Source of the DNA: Sambucus nigra
Lineage: Eukaryota; Streptophyta; Magnoliopsida; Dipsacales; Adoxaceae
Direction: 5' to 3'
DNA length: 64,000 nt
Assembly: GCA_949130495.1 (NCBI GenBank)
Contig: OX422207.1
Coordinates: 712,042,456 to 712,106,455, forward strand
The position numbers and the translations under genes are program-made. Shown here in pieces: positions 25,562 through 36,997 of this stretch (positions within the stretch are counted from its first letter, which is position 1; every line of letters starts with the position of its first letter). The notes below the pieces were generated by a model. It did not search any database and was not told where the DNA came from. It was given only the letters and a program-made list of their open reading frames with translations.

Positions 25562-25791
25562 TCAATGCACTTGTATGGCAAAGTGCATCACGCGATGCAA
25601 AGCATCGGTGGACCATGGGTGGGTGGGGATTAGGGTAAGGATGAGGGTGAATAGGTATCGGTCACGGGTCTTATTGAGCCGGAAGGTGAGGGCAACAAGA
25701 GCCCTATAAGCATGGTGCTCAAGTTGGTGAGGGAGGAAATATGGTTTGGACATAGGAATAGGGTGAGGCTCATAAAAATCACACGACCATT

Positions 25792-27477
25792 CTATGAATG
25801 GGCGATGGTAATGGTCGCGCCGTGACACGCTAGGTAGCTGTTGAGAAAAATCAACACCACAAGAGAGTGGCGGGCATAGAGGAACAAGCCACGGAAGTGG
25901 AGAGTGTCACCATAACTTTCGTGGAAGGTGGATGGTTTTAGGTGAGGATCTAAAAATGTAGATGGAAACTGGAAATGTGCAAAATCGAGATCCAAACCAG
26001 TTGGTGGGGTGGAAGGAACAATGGGTGGGTCGGGTGGGACAAATTGTGTATCGGGTGGGATAAATGGTGGAGGAAGATGATCCAACTCAAGCGTGGGAGA
26101 CACACACTCATTGGGAGGAGTAAAGGAATACTCACAAGGGAGTGTGGTTTCTAAAGATGGAGTGATCAACTTCTCCACAAGAGTAGCATCGGTAAATGGG
26201 ATGGGTGGGTAAAACGAGGCACCAATATCAGAGATAGAGGACTCACTAGAAATATCAGACTCAATGGGAGCCATGCATGGTGGGGCATCATCCATATCCG
26301 AATAGTTAGGAACTATCACGGATTCTATCTCGGGAAATTGGTGAGCACTCGTAGCCGGAGCTAACCTAGGATAAATTGGTTCCTCGGGAACACACACGAT
26401 GGGCTCAATAGGTATAGACTCGGGCATTTTTTTGGAGATTACGGGAGTGGAAAGGTGAATGGGAACCTCAAAGTGGGGTTCATATGGACATGGTGGGATT
26501 TGATCAGGCTCACTATATAAAGGTAAGTCAACACAGTTGTCGACTTGGGACCCGGACCATGGAATGGTCTCAACTTCAAGATTCTCAGGGTGGTAGGGTT
26601 GGTCACACTCAAATTCTGTGCCACAAGGGGACACATCATCGTCACACTCGGTGGCAACGATGGGTGGGGTCATGGGAATATCCAACTCTCTCGCACACAC
26701 CAATTCATTTAACCTTTGTTCAAGCCTTTGGAGAGCTTGAGTTTGAATTGCTTGCTCTTGCTCAAGTATGAACTTTTGCAAGAGGGTTTCGAGAGTGGAT
26801 GTGGATGAAGGTGTTGGTGGAATGATGGGTGGTGGCGGTGGGTGAGGTGGACACAACGCGCTATAATCGTGAGTGTATGGAGAATACTCATATGAAGTGT
26901 GTGGGGTGGGGCCAAGTACATCATACACGAAAGGACCGCTTTCGTGATGGACAAAAGGTTGATGCGCATGGGGTGTGTAGTGAGAAAACTGATCGTGACT
27001 GGGTGCACAAGGTTGCCATGACAACTGTTGGAACGTGTAAGGATCCACAACATCGGGTTGGGATACGTATTGCGTAGAAGGGTGATCAGGCCTCCACGAA
27101 TACCTCGGGGACTCACACAACTCGGGATTGGGTATAGCAGGGTAGTAGGCCGAGGTGGGTTCCAAAACAGTGTCATATGGATACACATGTTCCATGGTGG
27201 GTGCGTAGGGATATGAAGAGTATGGGCGCTCATGGGACATGCGATCGGCATAAGAACAGTGGGTGCACAACAAGGGAGGAGGCACAGTGACACTTGACAC
27301 CGAGGGTGATGGAATAGGTGGTGCGTGCATAGATGGGTCAAGAGTACCAACGGTACTCGTGAGAGAGGTGAAATCGTGAAGAATATCATAAAGAGCTCGC
27401 TCGGGACCACTCTCACACGTGTCACGTGTCAATGGAAAATGACCAAAGTAGTCCCGTAAAGGACGTTCTTCGGCCAT
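25792..27477 (-). CDS. Intact 561-aa proline-rich protein of the Athila-like element, probable gag derivative
   Basis: The frame starts at an ATG (MAEERPLRDYFGHFPL) and runs 561 codons without a stop. Residues 50-225 are rich in P, H, Y and S. Cysteines at CTHCSYADRMSH (71-82) and then YSWRPDHPS (126-134) recall the knuckle and NPGW/NFSW-rich tail of Athila gag. Residues 228-260 (LETLLQKFILEQEQAIQTQA and on) form a short amphipathic helix like the conserved late-gag helix of that family. The rest is acidic and proline-rich with no known domain. No protease or polymerase motif occurs. I infer that it is a remodelled C-terminal gag, perhaps trans-acting. A second frame without an ATG (25562-25828) overlaps its 3' end and might be a continuation. 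The unbroken length in a recent element suggests it was functional when inserted. Confidence 0.6.
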   Translation of the reverse strand: MAEERPLRDYFGHFPLTRDTCESGPERALYDILHDFTSLTSTVGTLDPSMHAPPIPSPSVSSVTVPPPLLCTHCSYADRMSHERPYSSYPYAPTMEHVYPYDTVLEPTSAYYPAIPNPELCESPRYSWRPDHPSTQYVSQPDVVDPYTFQQLSWQPCAPSHDQFSHYTPHAHQPFVHHESGPFVYDVLGPTPHTSYEYSPYTHDYSALCPPHPPPPPIIPPTPSSTSTLETLLQKFILEQEQAIQTQALQRLEQRLNELVCARELDIPMTPPIVATECDDDVSPCGTEFECDQPYHPENLEVETIPWSGSQVDNCVDLPLYSEPDQIPPCPYEPHFEVPIHLSTPVISKKMPESIPIEPIVCVPEEPIYPRLAPATSAHQFPEIESVIVPNYSDMDDAPPCMAPIESDISSESSISDIGASFYPPIPFTDATLVEKLITPSLETTLPCEYSFTPPNECVSPTLELDHLPPPFIPPDTQFVPPDPPIVPSTPPTGLDLDFAHFQFPSTFLDPHLKPSTFHESYGDTLHFRGLFLYARHSLVVLIFLNSYLACHGATITIAHS

Positions 27478-27720
27478 GAGGGGAAAAATATTTTTTTGAT
27501 TTTTTTTTTCTAAAAAGGAAAGAAATAAAATATTTTTGGATTTTTTCTAAAAATTAAAGAAAGAAAAATTTTTTTGGATTTTTTATAAAAAATAAAGAAA
27601 TAAAATATTTTTGGATTTTTGGAAAAATGAGAAAAAGAAAATATTTTTGGATTTTTGGTAAAAGAAAGAAAGAAAAATATTTTTGGATTTTTTTTTTTTT
27701 TTGGAAGAAAAGGTGGGGAA
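27478..27720. repeat. A/T tandem repeats upstream of the 561-aa frame
   Basis: Imperfect repeats of AAATATTTTTGGATTTTT with AAGAAAGAAA spacers fill the minus-strand leader just before the ATG at 27477. About six units of 35-45 bp are visible. Confidence 0.75.
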
Positions 27721-28532
27721 AATATGGACTCTTTGAATTGGACGGACTAACTAAAATCGACTACCGAAAAATGGAATTGGACACACACACAAGTCAAGAA
27801 AAATTCCTAACTAGCACATAGCCAATTTTTATCTTCAAATTTAGTGAAAGGGTAGTCAAATTTTAATTAAGTCCGTGGGCGATAAAAATCATGGAAATAT
27901 GAATGATCGCCTTTGCAAAAATATTCTCCTAGTGGGCTACCTAGTTGATTGATTTTAAATTTAGTGATGGCTAGGGTAGCACACAATGGTAAGCGAGTGA
28001 GTCGGGTGATGAAATCCCTTCTCGTGAGTGACCGGGTGTAGGTCTTAATTAATTAATTCATCACACCATTCGAAAATAAATGCGAGAATAAAATCACATA
28101 AGAGCACACAAATCACACACAATAAATGACTCGCTAACAGGAGAGGCGCGAGGGTGTAAGAAATGTACCTCCCACGGTTTTTAGGCCGTGGGGTGCCGAA
28201 AATTTTGAGTCGACCGGGGGGAGATCACGCCTATCTCAGTCGTCCCCGGGAGTCCTACCGACCCAAGGTAGAGAGGCTTCTAAATCCTCGCCAATGGACG
28301 CCCTCTCTCTACCTTGTCCGGTTTACCTATCACGCTTGTCTTGAATTATTACAAATTTAAATGAAAAATAAATGGTGTCCTATGCACCGCAATACAAGCC
28401 AAATAATAAAGTGCTAATACAATCCTTCTAAAATAAAAAAAATAAAAAAAATGGTACTAAAAATAAAAAATAAAAAAGTGCAATACAAATGAATCACAAT
28501 AGGTAATCCTCGCAAGTGCTTCAAGCTCCAAA
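27721..28532 (-). other. 5' leader of the Athila-like element with hairpins
   Basis: Non-coding leader between the primer site and the 561-aa frame. At 28168-28190 CCCACGG faces CCGTGGG across a short loop. At 28264-28318 CAAGGTAGAGAGG faces CTCTCTACCTTG across about 28 bases. Between them, GACCGGGGGGA can pair loosely with TCGTCCCCGGG. This small GC-rich island in AT-rich sequence may be a folded leader RNA, for example for dimerisation or packaging, but that is inference. Confidence 0.45.
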
Positions 28533-28549
28533 GATCGGCAACGGCACCA
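28533..28549 (-). promoter_or_regulatory. Primer-binding site, tRNA-Asp-like (Athila type)
   Basis: The minus strand reads TGGTGCCGTTGCCGATC, two bases after the LTR end TTATCA. Athila elements use TGGCGCCGTTGCCGGGG-like sites; the differences are few. Confidence 0.75.
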
Positions 28550-28551
28550 TT

Positions 28552-31383
28552 TGATAACTTTGCTTTTGGGTAGGGTCGTTGTTTTTGAAGCCAAGTTAAT
28601 CAAAACCTCAATTACCTACAAATAATAACAATCTAAAGTGTAGAGGTAAGTAAGGGTATCAATCCACTTTCTAGGGAGTAAAGCAAATGGAACAAATTCA
28701 CATGTAATTCACTTTTTATTTTCTTTTTGTGCTTTTTCACTTTTCTAATTTTTTTTAGATTTTTCAATATTAAAACAAAAGGGTGAGGTAAGATCTAAAC
28801 TAAACTAAACTAAATGAAAATAACTAACTAGAAATTTACTAAAATGAAAAATAAAGTCTAACACTAAAATAAAAGATAAAGTGAGGAAAATAATTGTGAG
28901 AACAATCAAGGAGTGGGATTATACCATAATTTCTAGTTAATCTATTTAATTAATTTATTCAAATTAAACGTCCCAAATTAATATCGAAATTACAAATCAA
29001 CTCTCGTTGCAAATGTAATTTTAATAATAATCTTTTAGAGGATTAAATTTACAATCCTACAACTCACAAAATGTAGATCTAAACGTCATCTAACAAATCA
29101 CCCGCTAGGATCGATTTACTAAATTAGTTTAGATCATGAAAATATGATTAGAGTTGAAATTCAAAGAAATAATTTCACATTTTAGAAAAACCTATCTCTA
29201 GTTCGATTCTAAGATGGAAATTAAGACTAGAATCTCGATTTTCTCTCGAAAATCATTTACCCTCTTTCGAGGCGTAAATTAAAAGTAAGATTGCAAAAAT
29301 AATCATCAAAGGGAATTTTAATTTAATTAAACTAATTAAATTAACATTAACATCAAAATAATGGGTTTCCCCACCCCTTGAAAGGGGTGTTAGCCTAACA
29401 TGATATGAAACATGACAAATTAATAATCAAGGCTACTAAAATAAAAGATAAGAGAATAGAACAAGCAAACCAAGTCTCCTTGAGAAAGTTGAACTCTAAT
29501 CTTCCAAATTGAAGCATACACCACTTAATTGAGCATCCAAATGATTTGAAATTAAAATATTCACTCAATTAACTCTCTTACAATATTTACACTCACAATA
29601 ATCTAAAAATAAAAAAATGAAAAACTATTTAGAAGGAAAATTTTCTCTACAATTCTCTCTAATTTCCTATCTAAAGCTCTCTAATCTAGAATTCTTACAA
29701 ATGGGTCATCTTCTTCATTTTATATGCAATGGAGCAAAGGGGCATAATGGTAAAAAGGTAGGGAGTGCATGTGAGGGGTGTGAGGTCATGTGGGTGAGGT
29801 TGGGGAGGATAAAATCTGATTTGTTATTGAGGGGTATTTTAGGAAAATGGCTTAAAGTGGTTGGTTAGGGGGTATTTGGGTAAAATGAATTAAAAGGGAT
29901 AAGTGACATGTGGGTTTATTGGCACATGGGTTTTGTTGGCATTTTGGTCTTGGCTTGGATTTTAGAAGCCGGTCACGTTTTTTGTTTGGGATAAACATGG
30001 AAAATGGGTTATGGAAGATGGATGTGGGTATGGGTTTGGTATGATGAATTATGATTTCTGCTGCTGAAAACCGGGTATGGGATGGGTCGGATGTCGCCAC
30101 GGGTTGCGAGGGGATCGGAGCTGGAAATGGGTATGGGTTTGGTCGGCCCGAGCAGGTTGGTCGCCGGATTAGAGGTTTGGTGGTGGTTGGGTCGGATGTT
30201 GTTGGACATGGACGGGATGGCAGGGACATAACCGGTCGGAGGGGTGCGAGGGCTGGGCACCGCCTGCCTGAGATAGAGGGCGGTTCGTGGGGATCGGAGC
30301 TGGGTGAGATGTGGAGAGGGCCGCCGCGACGGCAGGGGATGCAGGGCCAGGGTTCGGCCGGAGGCCGACGGAATAGAGGGAGAGGGCTGTTCGCCTGGGG
30401 AGAGAGATGGTCGCCGCCGGTGGTGAGGAGAGAGTCTCCGGGCGGTTAGGGGTTACGTGGCACGAGGTGGTAGCAGGTGCGGGCAGGCGCCAGCGGGGTC
30501 TGGACGCCGGGTTGAGGTCCGGTTGGTGCTGAAGGTGAGTGGTGAGTTATGGAGGGTTAAAGGAGGTTTGTGGGTTTAGAGGAGAGAGAAGGGTTGTTGG
30601 AAGAAGATGAAGAGGGGTTGATTTAGCGTGGTGAGGGTGTATGCTAAGTGTGTGAGGGTGAGTTAGGTGTAGGATAGTGTGTAGGTGGGGTAATGTGTGT
30701 GTGTTTAATTTGAACCCCTAAAAAATAATAAGACTAAAAATAAAAAATAAAAATAAACTCTAACTAATAAAAACTATAAAAACTAAAAATCTAAAAATTA
30801 AATTCCTATAAAATAAAGACTCAGAATAAAAATTTAAAACTAAAAAGAAATGAAAAGAAAAATGTAAATCTATTAAACTTAAAACTAAAGTCCTAAAAAA
30901 AATAAAACATAATAAAACTAAATTCCTAAAAACTAATCCTAATAAAATAAAATAAAATAAGATAAAAACTAAAAATAAAAACTTAATAAAATAAAATAAA
31001 ATTATATTAATAAAAATAGAATTAAAATATAAAAAATAGGAAATAAAACCTAAAAAATTCTAAAATAATCCTAAAATTAAAATGACTCAAACTAAAAATC
31101 TAAAAAATTAAAATAAAATAAAAAGGGAACAAACCAACACACACGGGTCTTGGGTGACGGTTTAGGGACAAGTTTAGGCTAGGTTTGGGTAGGATGAGGT
31201 ATGAGATAAGGGTATTTAGCTCCATTAAAATGCACAATTGCTTTGAAATACGCGTTTGAACACCGCAACGTACATTAAACCTGCATAATAAACATTTACA
31301 CGCATAAGACCCATATTGTCAAGAAATAGCAACTAAAATACGTCTATTTGGGGTATAAATTGTACAGTTTTGGGTGCGTATCA
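28552..31383 (-). repeat. 5' LTR of the Athila-like element
   Basis: This 2832-bp direct repeat of 20594-23429 differs by roughly 22 substitutions and a 4-bp CT indel. Confidence 0.9.
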
Positions 31384-31388
31384 AGGAG
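31384..31388. repeat. Target-site duplication AGGAG (right)
   Basis: This directly follows the terminal TATCA and matches 20589-20593. Confidence 0.95.
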
Positions 31389-32072
31389 GTTAATAGGAAA
31401 CGTTAAGTGTGCACTCTAGTTGAGGGGTGAGAATAGTAAGTGAGAGTTGGATCTAACATGTACATAATAAAAGATTTATTGCACTTGTTAAATACTTGCT
31501 GTTTTAAAAATCATTTACACAATCGGGCTCTGACCCGTTTCCTTGCATATTTTCTTTTCTATTGTATCTTCTATATCAAGTGTCCAGCAACAGGGACGCC
31601 AACCTTAGCGGATTATGACAGGCTATGGATTTATGGAGTTTTTCTTAGACGCCTATCATCATTTGATTCACAGTATTCTCTTAGTTGGGGCATGTCGCCC
31701 AAAGGATTCAGTTATCTTCTTCTATCGAGGTCTACTACTATTGTATTCGTGTCATTTTAATACATTTGATATTGTCGGGATTACTGTAATGGATTAATAC
31801 TATTTGGGAATGTTTATTCCAACTGCATTTAAATTCTTTTGTGTTATCTAATTGGTTATCAGTGTTGTAGAATAAAATGTGTTGTGTTATTCTTAAACTG
31901 GAAATGGATTTTGTTAAATTAAAATTTGAAAAGTTTTTAACACCATCTTAATTGAGTATTGGGTGAGTTGTAAATGTTTTCGACAGTGATGCTAAGATTG
32001 AGCCAAGTGTATATTCTGTTTTAATTTGGTATGGGACTGTCCACCCGGTATTTAATTAGGCGGGGTGTTACA
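31384..32072 (+). repeat. LARD-like LTR1, 3' part
   Basis: The host LTR resumes here and ends at 32072 with GGCGGGGTGTTACA. The block GTGTCCAGCAACAGGGACGCC (about 31580) lies 490 bp from the end, and GACAGTGATGCTAAG lies about 85 bp from it. Confidence 0.9.
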
Positions 32073-32791
32073 GGTGGTATCAGAGCATCAGGTTTTAGTG
32101 TCCTTTAGGATCTGTACGGCTTATTGTGTTTTCCGCTTTGCGTTCTTTGATGTAGAGCCCTATGTTTAGGATTGTTGATTTCTTTGGTAAGATTCCGTAT
32201 ATATCAGTGAATCTTATTTACGTTCGGGAGTGATCGAACAAAGAAGTATGGCAGATGAGGGCCATTAGACGGATAGCGGAGATTGTACTTAGGAGGTTAT
32301 GAAGTATGTTCGAGTATGATGACCGTAGTCGAGGTCACCCCTATTATGGAAAATTGAGGAGAGACATCAGTAGAAGTTCTTGAAATGCGGTAATTGTGTG
32401 TGTTACCTAACGAAGGCAATATATTCAAAGGCTTGGGCATATAGTGGAGAGTGGTTAACTAGAACTGAAAATTTGGGGTAAAATTTTTCTTGACTTATCG
32501 GAGCAAAGTTATAATAGTGGGATTCAACAACCACCACCCACGAATGAGGGTACGTTCTCTATCTAAGGAATTATAAGGCGTATATTGATTTTTGTAGCGA
32601 TTAATATTATATGGGAAAAAGGGTTGCTAAACTTAGCCTAAAGAATTATTATTTATGTAGACTCACCGAGGGGTGGGGGACACCTATATTTTACATGGTA
32701 TCACGTGGGTTTGATTTTTGTCATGGAATTACTTACTTTGGGCATGTTCAAACATGATGTGACTATTGGCATGCATTGACTTGTGGTATAC
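32073..32791 (+). other. LARD-like internal domain IN1, 5' part
   Basis: It begins with a primer site and is collinear with 52435 onward. No coding potential is apparent. It is interrupted at the TATAC site by a solo LTR. Confidence 0.85.
32075..32086 (+). promoter_or_regulatory. Primer-binding site, initiator tRNA-Met
   Basis: TGGTATCAGAGC lies two bases inside the LTR1 end. Confidence 0.9.
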
Positions 32792-35700
32792 TGTAACACC
32801 CCGTATTTTTGTACATTTAATATTTAATTAATTCGGGGATTTTAAATTACTTGTGTGTTGTAATTTTAATTGAATTAATTATGGCAATATATATATTTAA
32901 ATATTAATCGGGGAGTGAATGGTTAATGTTTAGGAAAATTTATTTACTAAGTGAATAGTAATAATTTAACTACGTCATTTCGAGTATTAATGACGAGGTA
33001 TACACTTATCCCAGCTGGGAGTCGGTATAGACTAAATTGGGTGTGAGATAAAGATTTTTATAAATTAATTCGGATGCCAATTCTGAGTGCGCGATTGAAT
33101 CCGAATGGGTCGAGATAGTCAGAAAAGAGTACCCGGGGGTAGTAATTGGGTCTCAGGGTATTTTTGGGCATAGTCGGGCCCACACGGGGTGAGTTGGGCC
33201 ACTTTAATTAAGCCCATTAGGTAAAAAACGGGATTAAGGGTTTTTAACCTAATGGGGAGATTAAAGAATGGCAGCCAACATAACTCTAAACCTAGGGTTT
33301 GAGAGGAGATTTGGGGGAAAGGAAATCAAGAACAAATTGGAGGTTATTGGAGCCAAATTGAGGGACTATGCCAACGGATCAGACACTACGAACACTTATA
33401 GGCAAGTGGTTAACTGTTGTGATTTCTAAAAGTTTGATAATCAATTCATATCATAGTGATGTGTGTATGAAAATTCGTTTTGGGTGTGTCACCAAAATCT
33501 AAATTGGGTTTTTTGTTAATTTATATACCTTAATGAGATTTAGGGGGGAGATTGATCGTGTTTATGATTCTAGAATGTAGAGAACTGAATCAGATGTTAA
33601 AATCAGTAATAGTAGAGGGTTAATTACTGATAAAATGAATAAAATTCGTATTGGGGATTTGAAACCCGGATAATACCCAAATCGGGAAAAAGTAGGAAAT
33701 CGTGAGATTTAATTTCAGCTTGATGTTCTATAAGGTGCTTTGATCCTATTCTTATGTAGAAATAGGGTTGATTGGGCTTGGGTTAGTCCAGGGGAAAGAA
33801 TGAAAGTTGGAGGCTTTCGTTAATGGTGGAACTGCCTATTGAAGAGGACGAAGTCAGGGACGATCGATCGATCGACCCAGGGGTTCGATCGATCGATGAT
33901 TCAGAATTCTAGGCAGTTCGCCCAGTTTGTATATAAGGGGAAAATTAATTAGAAATTTAATTCCCAAATATTAATTAGTGATAAATAAATATGAAACAAA
34001 TATTCCTAGAAATTATGGGAGAAAGTAATTGGGACTAGGATGAATTTATGTGGGGCATTTAATGGATGAATTTGAGAGATTTCATTCGAAAATAGTGAGG
34101 TACGGATCAAGTGAGTGAATCCGGGTATATTGGTCATGCGACCCAAGGTAGTGAATTAAGTTTGGAGATAAAATAATTAATTTAGAGTCGGGATATAGAC
34201 TCGGGGAAATATTTAATTATGGACCAAGGGGGCGAGTCCGGGTATGTTGGAATTATAGGTAAATATAATTAGGAAATTATGGAGATAAATGTGTGACACA
34301 TTGTGGGCAAAAAATATGGGAAAGAAATTATGAGATGTAAAAATGGACCGAGTGAGTGAGTCCGGGTATGTTGGTTATGTGACACCAAAGTATTAAATTT
34401 ATTTTTGAGAGAGAGTAATTAATTTGGAGTCGGAACATAGACTCGGGAAATATTAAGATACAGGCCAAGTAAGTGAGTCCGGGGATAATGGTTGGGTGAC
34501 ACCAAGTTATTAAATTAATAAATGTGTTAATTAATTTAGTTAGAGTCGGATTGTAGACTCGGGTAATATTAAATTAATAAGAGTGATAATTAATTTAATA
34601 AGAGTCGGATTGTAGACTTGGGTAGTATTAAATTAATAAGTGTATTAATTAATTTAATTAGAGTCGGTTTGTAGACTCGGGTAGGATTAAATTAATAAGG
34701 GTGTTAATTAATTTAATTAAAGTCGATTTGTAGACTCGGGTATGATTAATTAATGGGTGAAATAATTAGTTTAATCCGAATCGGATTGTAGACTCGTGAA
34801 GGGTACTTATTAATTAATTTGATAATTAATTATATTAGAGTCGGACCACAGACTCGGAATTTGGGTTAATTAATTAATGAGAAAATTAATTACATTGAGT
34901 CGGGCCACAGACTCAGGAAATTACAGGCACTGTACGGGAATTACAGGTAGTGTACGGGATTTTGAGTACACGGTAAAACCAGGGTTCATAATATATATAT
35001 ACGGGTAGTGATAGTATATATATATATGTGTATATATTGTGTGTGATAGTAAATATCAGTGACTAGATATTTATTCAATTTAAATACTCTAATGCTATCG
35101 AGGGAGGTTGCGCGATGTGGGTGAATCCCCTAGCTTGAGGAGTAGGGCGAGTATATCCCCAGGTCATAGCGTCCGGTATATATATGGGTGAGGGATTTAT
35201 CTCACTTTCAGGGAAGGAATATGACCGCCTCCACTTCGTTTATATCTTGGTCCAAGTTGGTGAGCGATTCTAACTTGGGGAAACTAGGTTTTGTGAGCAC
35301 ACCTAGTGAGATAGCATTCTAGAGGGAATCATCCGGTGAGGGTAAACTCGGAAGGATGGATACACGTATGATATATGTGTGGATGTTAGTAAAGGTACGT
35401 ATAATATGGTAGTAAATATTATATGTAGGTGATAATACAGTGTGTGATGTATTTACTTTATATAACTCGCGTTACAGTTATATGTAGTTAATTAATGAGA
35501 AATTAATTAAGTTAATCGTGAAATAACTTATAATTCAAGAATCATTATACTCGGGTTAGAGTAGTACAGCAAGGGAAGGTTATACCAGGACTACTTGGAC
35601 GGGGTAGTACAACTAGGTGGGGTTAAGGTAACCGGTAGGTGTGCACAATAGTGGAGGGGTGAGAATGTCCTCAAGGGAGTGCGACACTAACTTAAATATG

Positions 35701-36301
35701 AAGCACATTCATGCATTTTAAATTACTGCAGTTAATTCACTTACTAAATATTTTCAAAATGTTTTGGGTTCTAACCCTTGCTGTAAAACTATTTTCAAAA
35801 CCTTTTAGGTGTCCAGCCACAGGGACGCCAGGATTGATATTCTATTCCAGGGACACGGAGTTGCGGCACATGTGGATGCTAGCAGAAGTTTGGATTAGAC
35901 GCATCATTCATTCATTCCTAGCGTAGGAATCCTGTATCAGTCTCAGTTTTATTTAGGGCTTGTAGCCCAGACTTCTCGGTACAGTTTTCAGGTGTAATTC
36001 ATTCAGGTGTTGAATATTTGTATTGGATTATTTATTTGGTGGCCGGTGATTTATTCGGCAAGTTGTGTAATTATTATTCTATTTACTTTCATTCAGTTGT
36101 GTGAATGGTTTATATTTTAATTCCGCATGTATTGTTTTGTTTAATTAAAAAGTTAAAATTGGCACGAGTTTTTGGAATACTAGGTGGTTAGTAAGTTTTA
36201 AAAAGTTTTCGACAGTGATGCTAAGGATGATCCAACTGAGATTCCTGTTTTAATTTCATATAGGACTGATCGCCCGGTATTTTATTAGGCGGGGTGTCAC
36301 A
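32792..36301 (+). mobile_element. Solo LTR of a second Tekay-type family
   Basis: A 3510-bp unit starts TGTAACACCCCG and ends GGCGGGGTGTCACA. It is flanked by TATAC on both sides (32787-32791 and 36302-36306) and absent from the sister domain, which reads GGTATACGAGAGCG at about 53148. With no internal domain or partner, it is a solo LTR from intra-element recombination. It differs from the LARD-like LTR over most of its length but shares its last 100 bp and the GTGTCCAGCCACAGGGACGCC block (35818). It contains the tandem repeats at 34090-34930. Confidence 0.9.
34090..34930. repeat. Tandem repeats with GAGTCGG...GACTCGGG core
   Basis: Roughly nine imperfect units, mostly 60-75 bp in the later part, each carry GAGTCGG(N)5-7AGACTCGGG embedded in TTAATTAATTTAATT. 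The core is an inverted repeat (GAGTC/GACTC). In the first half a second word, AGTGAGTCCGGGTATGTTGG, alternates with it. Confidence 0.85.
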
Positions 36302-36997
36302 TATACGAGAGCGTATGTACTACTACTATCCTGCATCTTATCTTCTATAAGAGAGTAGATGCGTAGACTCTATTTGAAATCAATAAAACCTAAATTTTCG
36401 TTTAAATCGATAAACCTGATATTTTTTTGATAAACCAAATTTTTATATACTATTGACTAAGGACCTTAGGAGTTTCGATGACCGACTACTTTAGGAAGTA
36501 GTGTATCGGGGTGGTTCCTTGTTTGGATTTCGCTTGCGAGACACCCCACGCATGAAATTAATAATTGTTGGGAGTCGAAATAAGTTAGGTCTTTGGGATG
36601 TGAGTTTATAACCTTTGCGAAAAAAATTTATATTATAAGTGGTACGATAGGGTGTATGAGCGCCCTGGATGGTTAAATGGTAGTAGTTTTCATAATTGTG
36701 AAAAGGTAAGTATTTGAGACTTCGGGATTTATTTGTTCAATACGAGAGGATCATTTATTTTTCCCAAAGTTTGTCACGAGAACGGTATAGGGAAGATTGG
36801 GTATAATTTAAATTTGATTCAGTTGGAACTATATGGTGAGACTTAGTGTAACATCGATGGGGATTTTCGTTAATGTACTGTATGGGCGGTACTACTTAGA
36901 TTTCTTGCGATGTGAGATTTATACTCAGAGTTGACCTTAACATTATGGTTCATTTTTCTGAATTTCGGGACGAAATTCTGTTATAAGGGGGGAAGTA
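36302..36997 (+). other. LARD-like internal domain IN1, 3' part with polypurine tract
   Basis: It resumes after the solo LTR and ends with AAGGGGGGAAG (36985-36995) before LTR2. It is collinear with 53150-53845. No coding sequence is seen apart from the vestigial Tekay 3' tip AATTTCGGGACGAAATTC. Confidence 0.85.

Larger units (their letters stand above)
20594..31383 (-). mobile_element. Athila-like non-autonomous LTR retrotransposon
   Basis: A 10.79-kb element with 2.83-kb LTRs (20594-23429 and 28552-31383) starts TGATA and ends TATCA, flanked by the duplication AGGAG. On the minus strand the 5' LTR is the right-hand copy. It is followed by TGGTGCCGTTGCCGATC (28533-28549), close to the tRNA-Asp type primer site of Athila elements. 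At the other end is GTTTGGGGGTGGTG, a polypurine tract beside the left LTR. The internal 5.1 kb holds one intact 561-codon frame and no polymerase. The conserved Athila 3' block around GGGAGGCAGCCC is at 25391-25437. About 22 substitutions and one 4-bp indel separate the LTRs by my reading, so it is recent. Confidence 0.85.

Noticed and set aside
31440..31760. 106-codon frame recurring at 51802 and 56374
   Set aside because: It lies wholly inside the LTR 3' part. Conservation reflects recent duplication, and the CPATGTP peptide merely translates a DNA block conserved in other LTRs on either strand.
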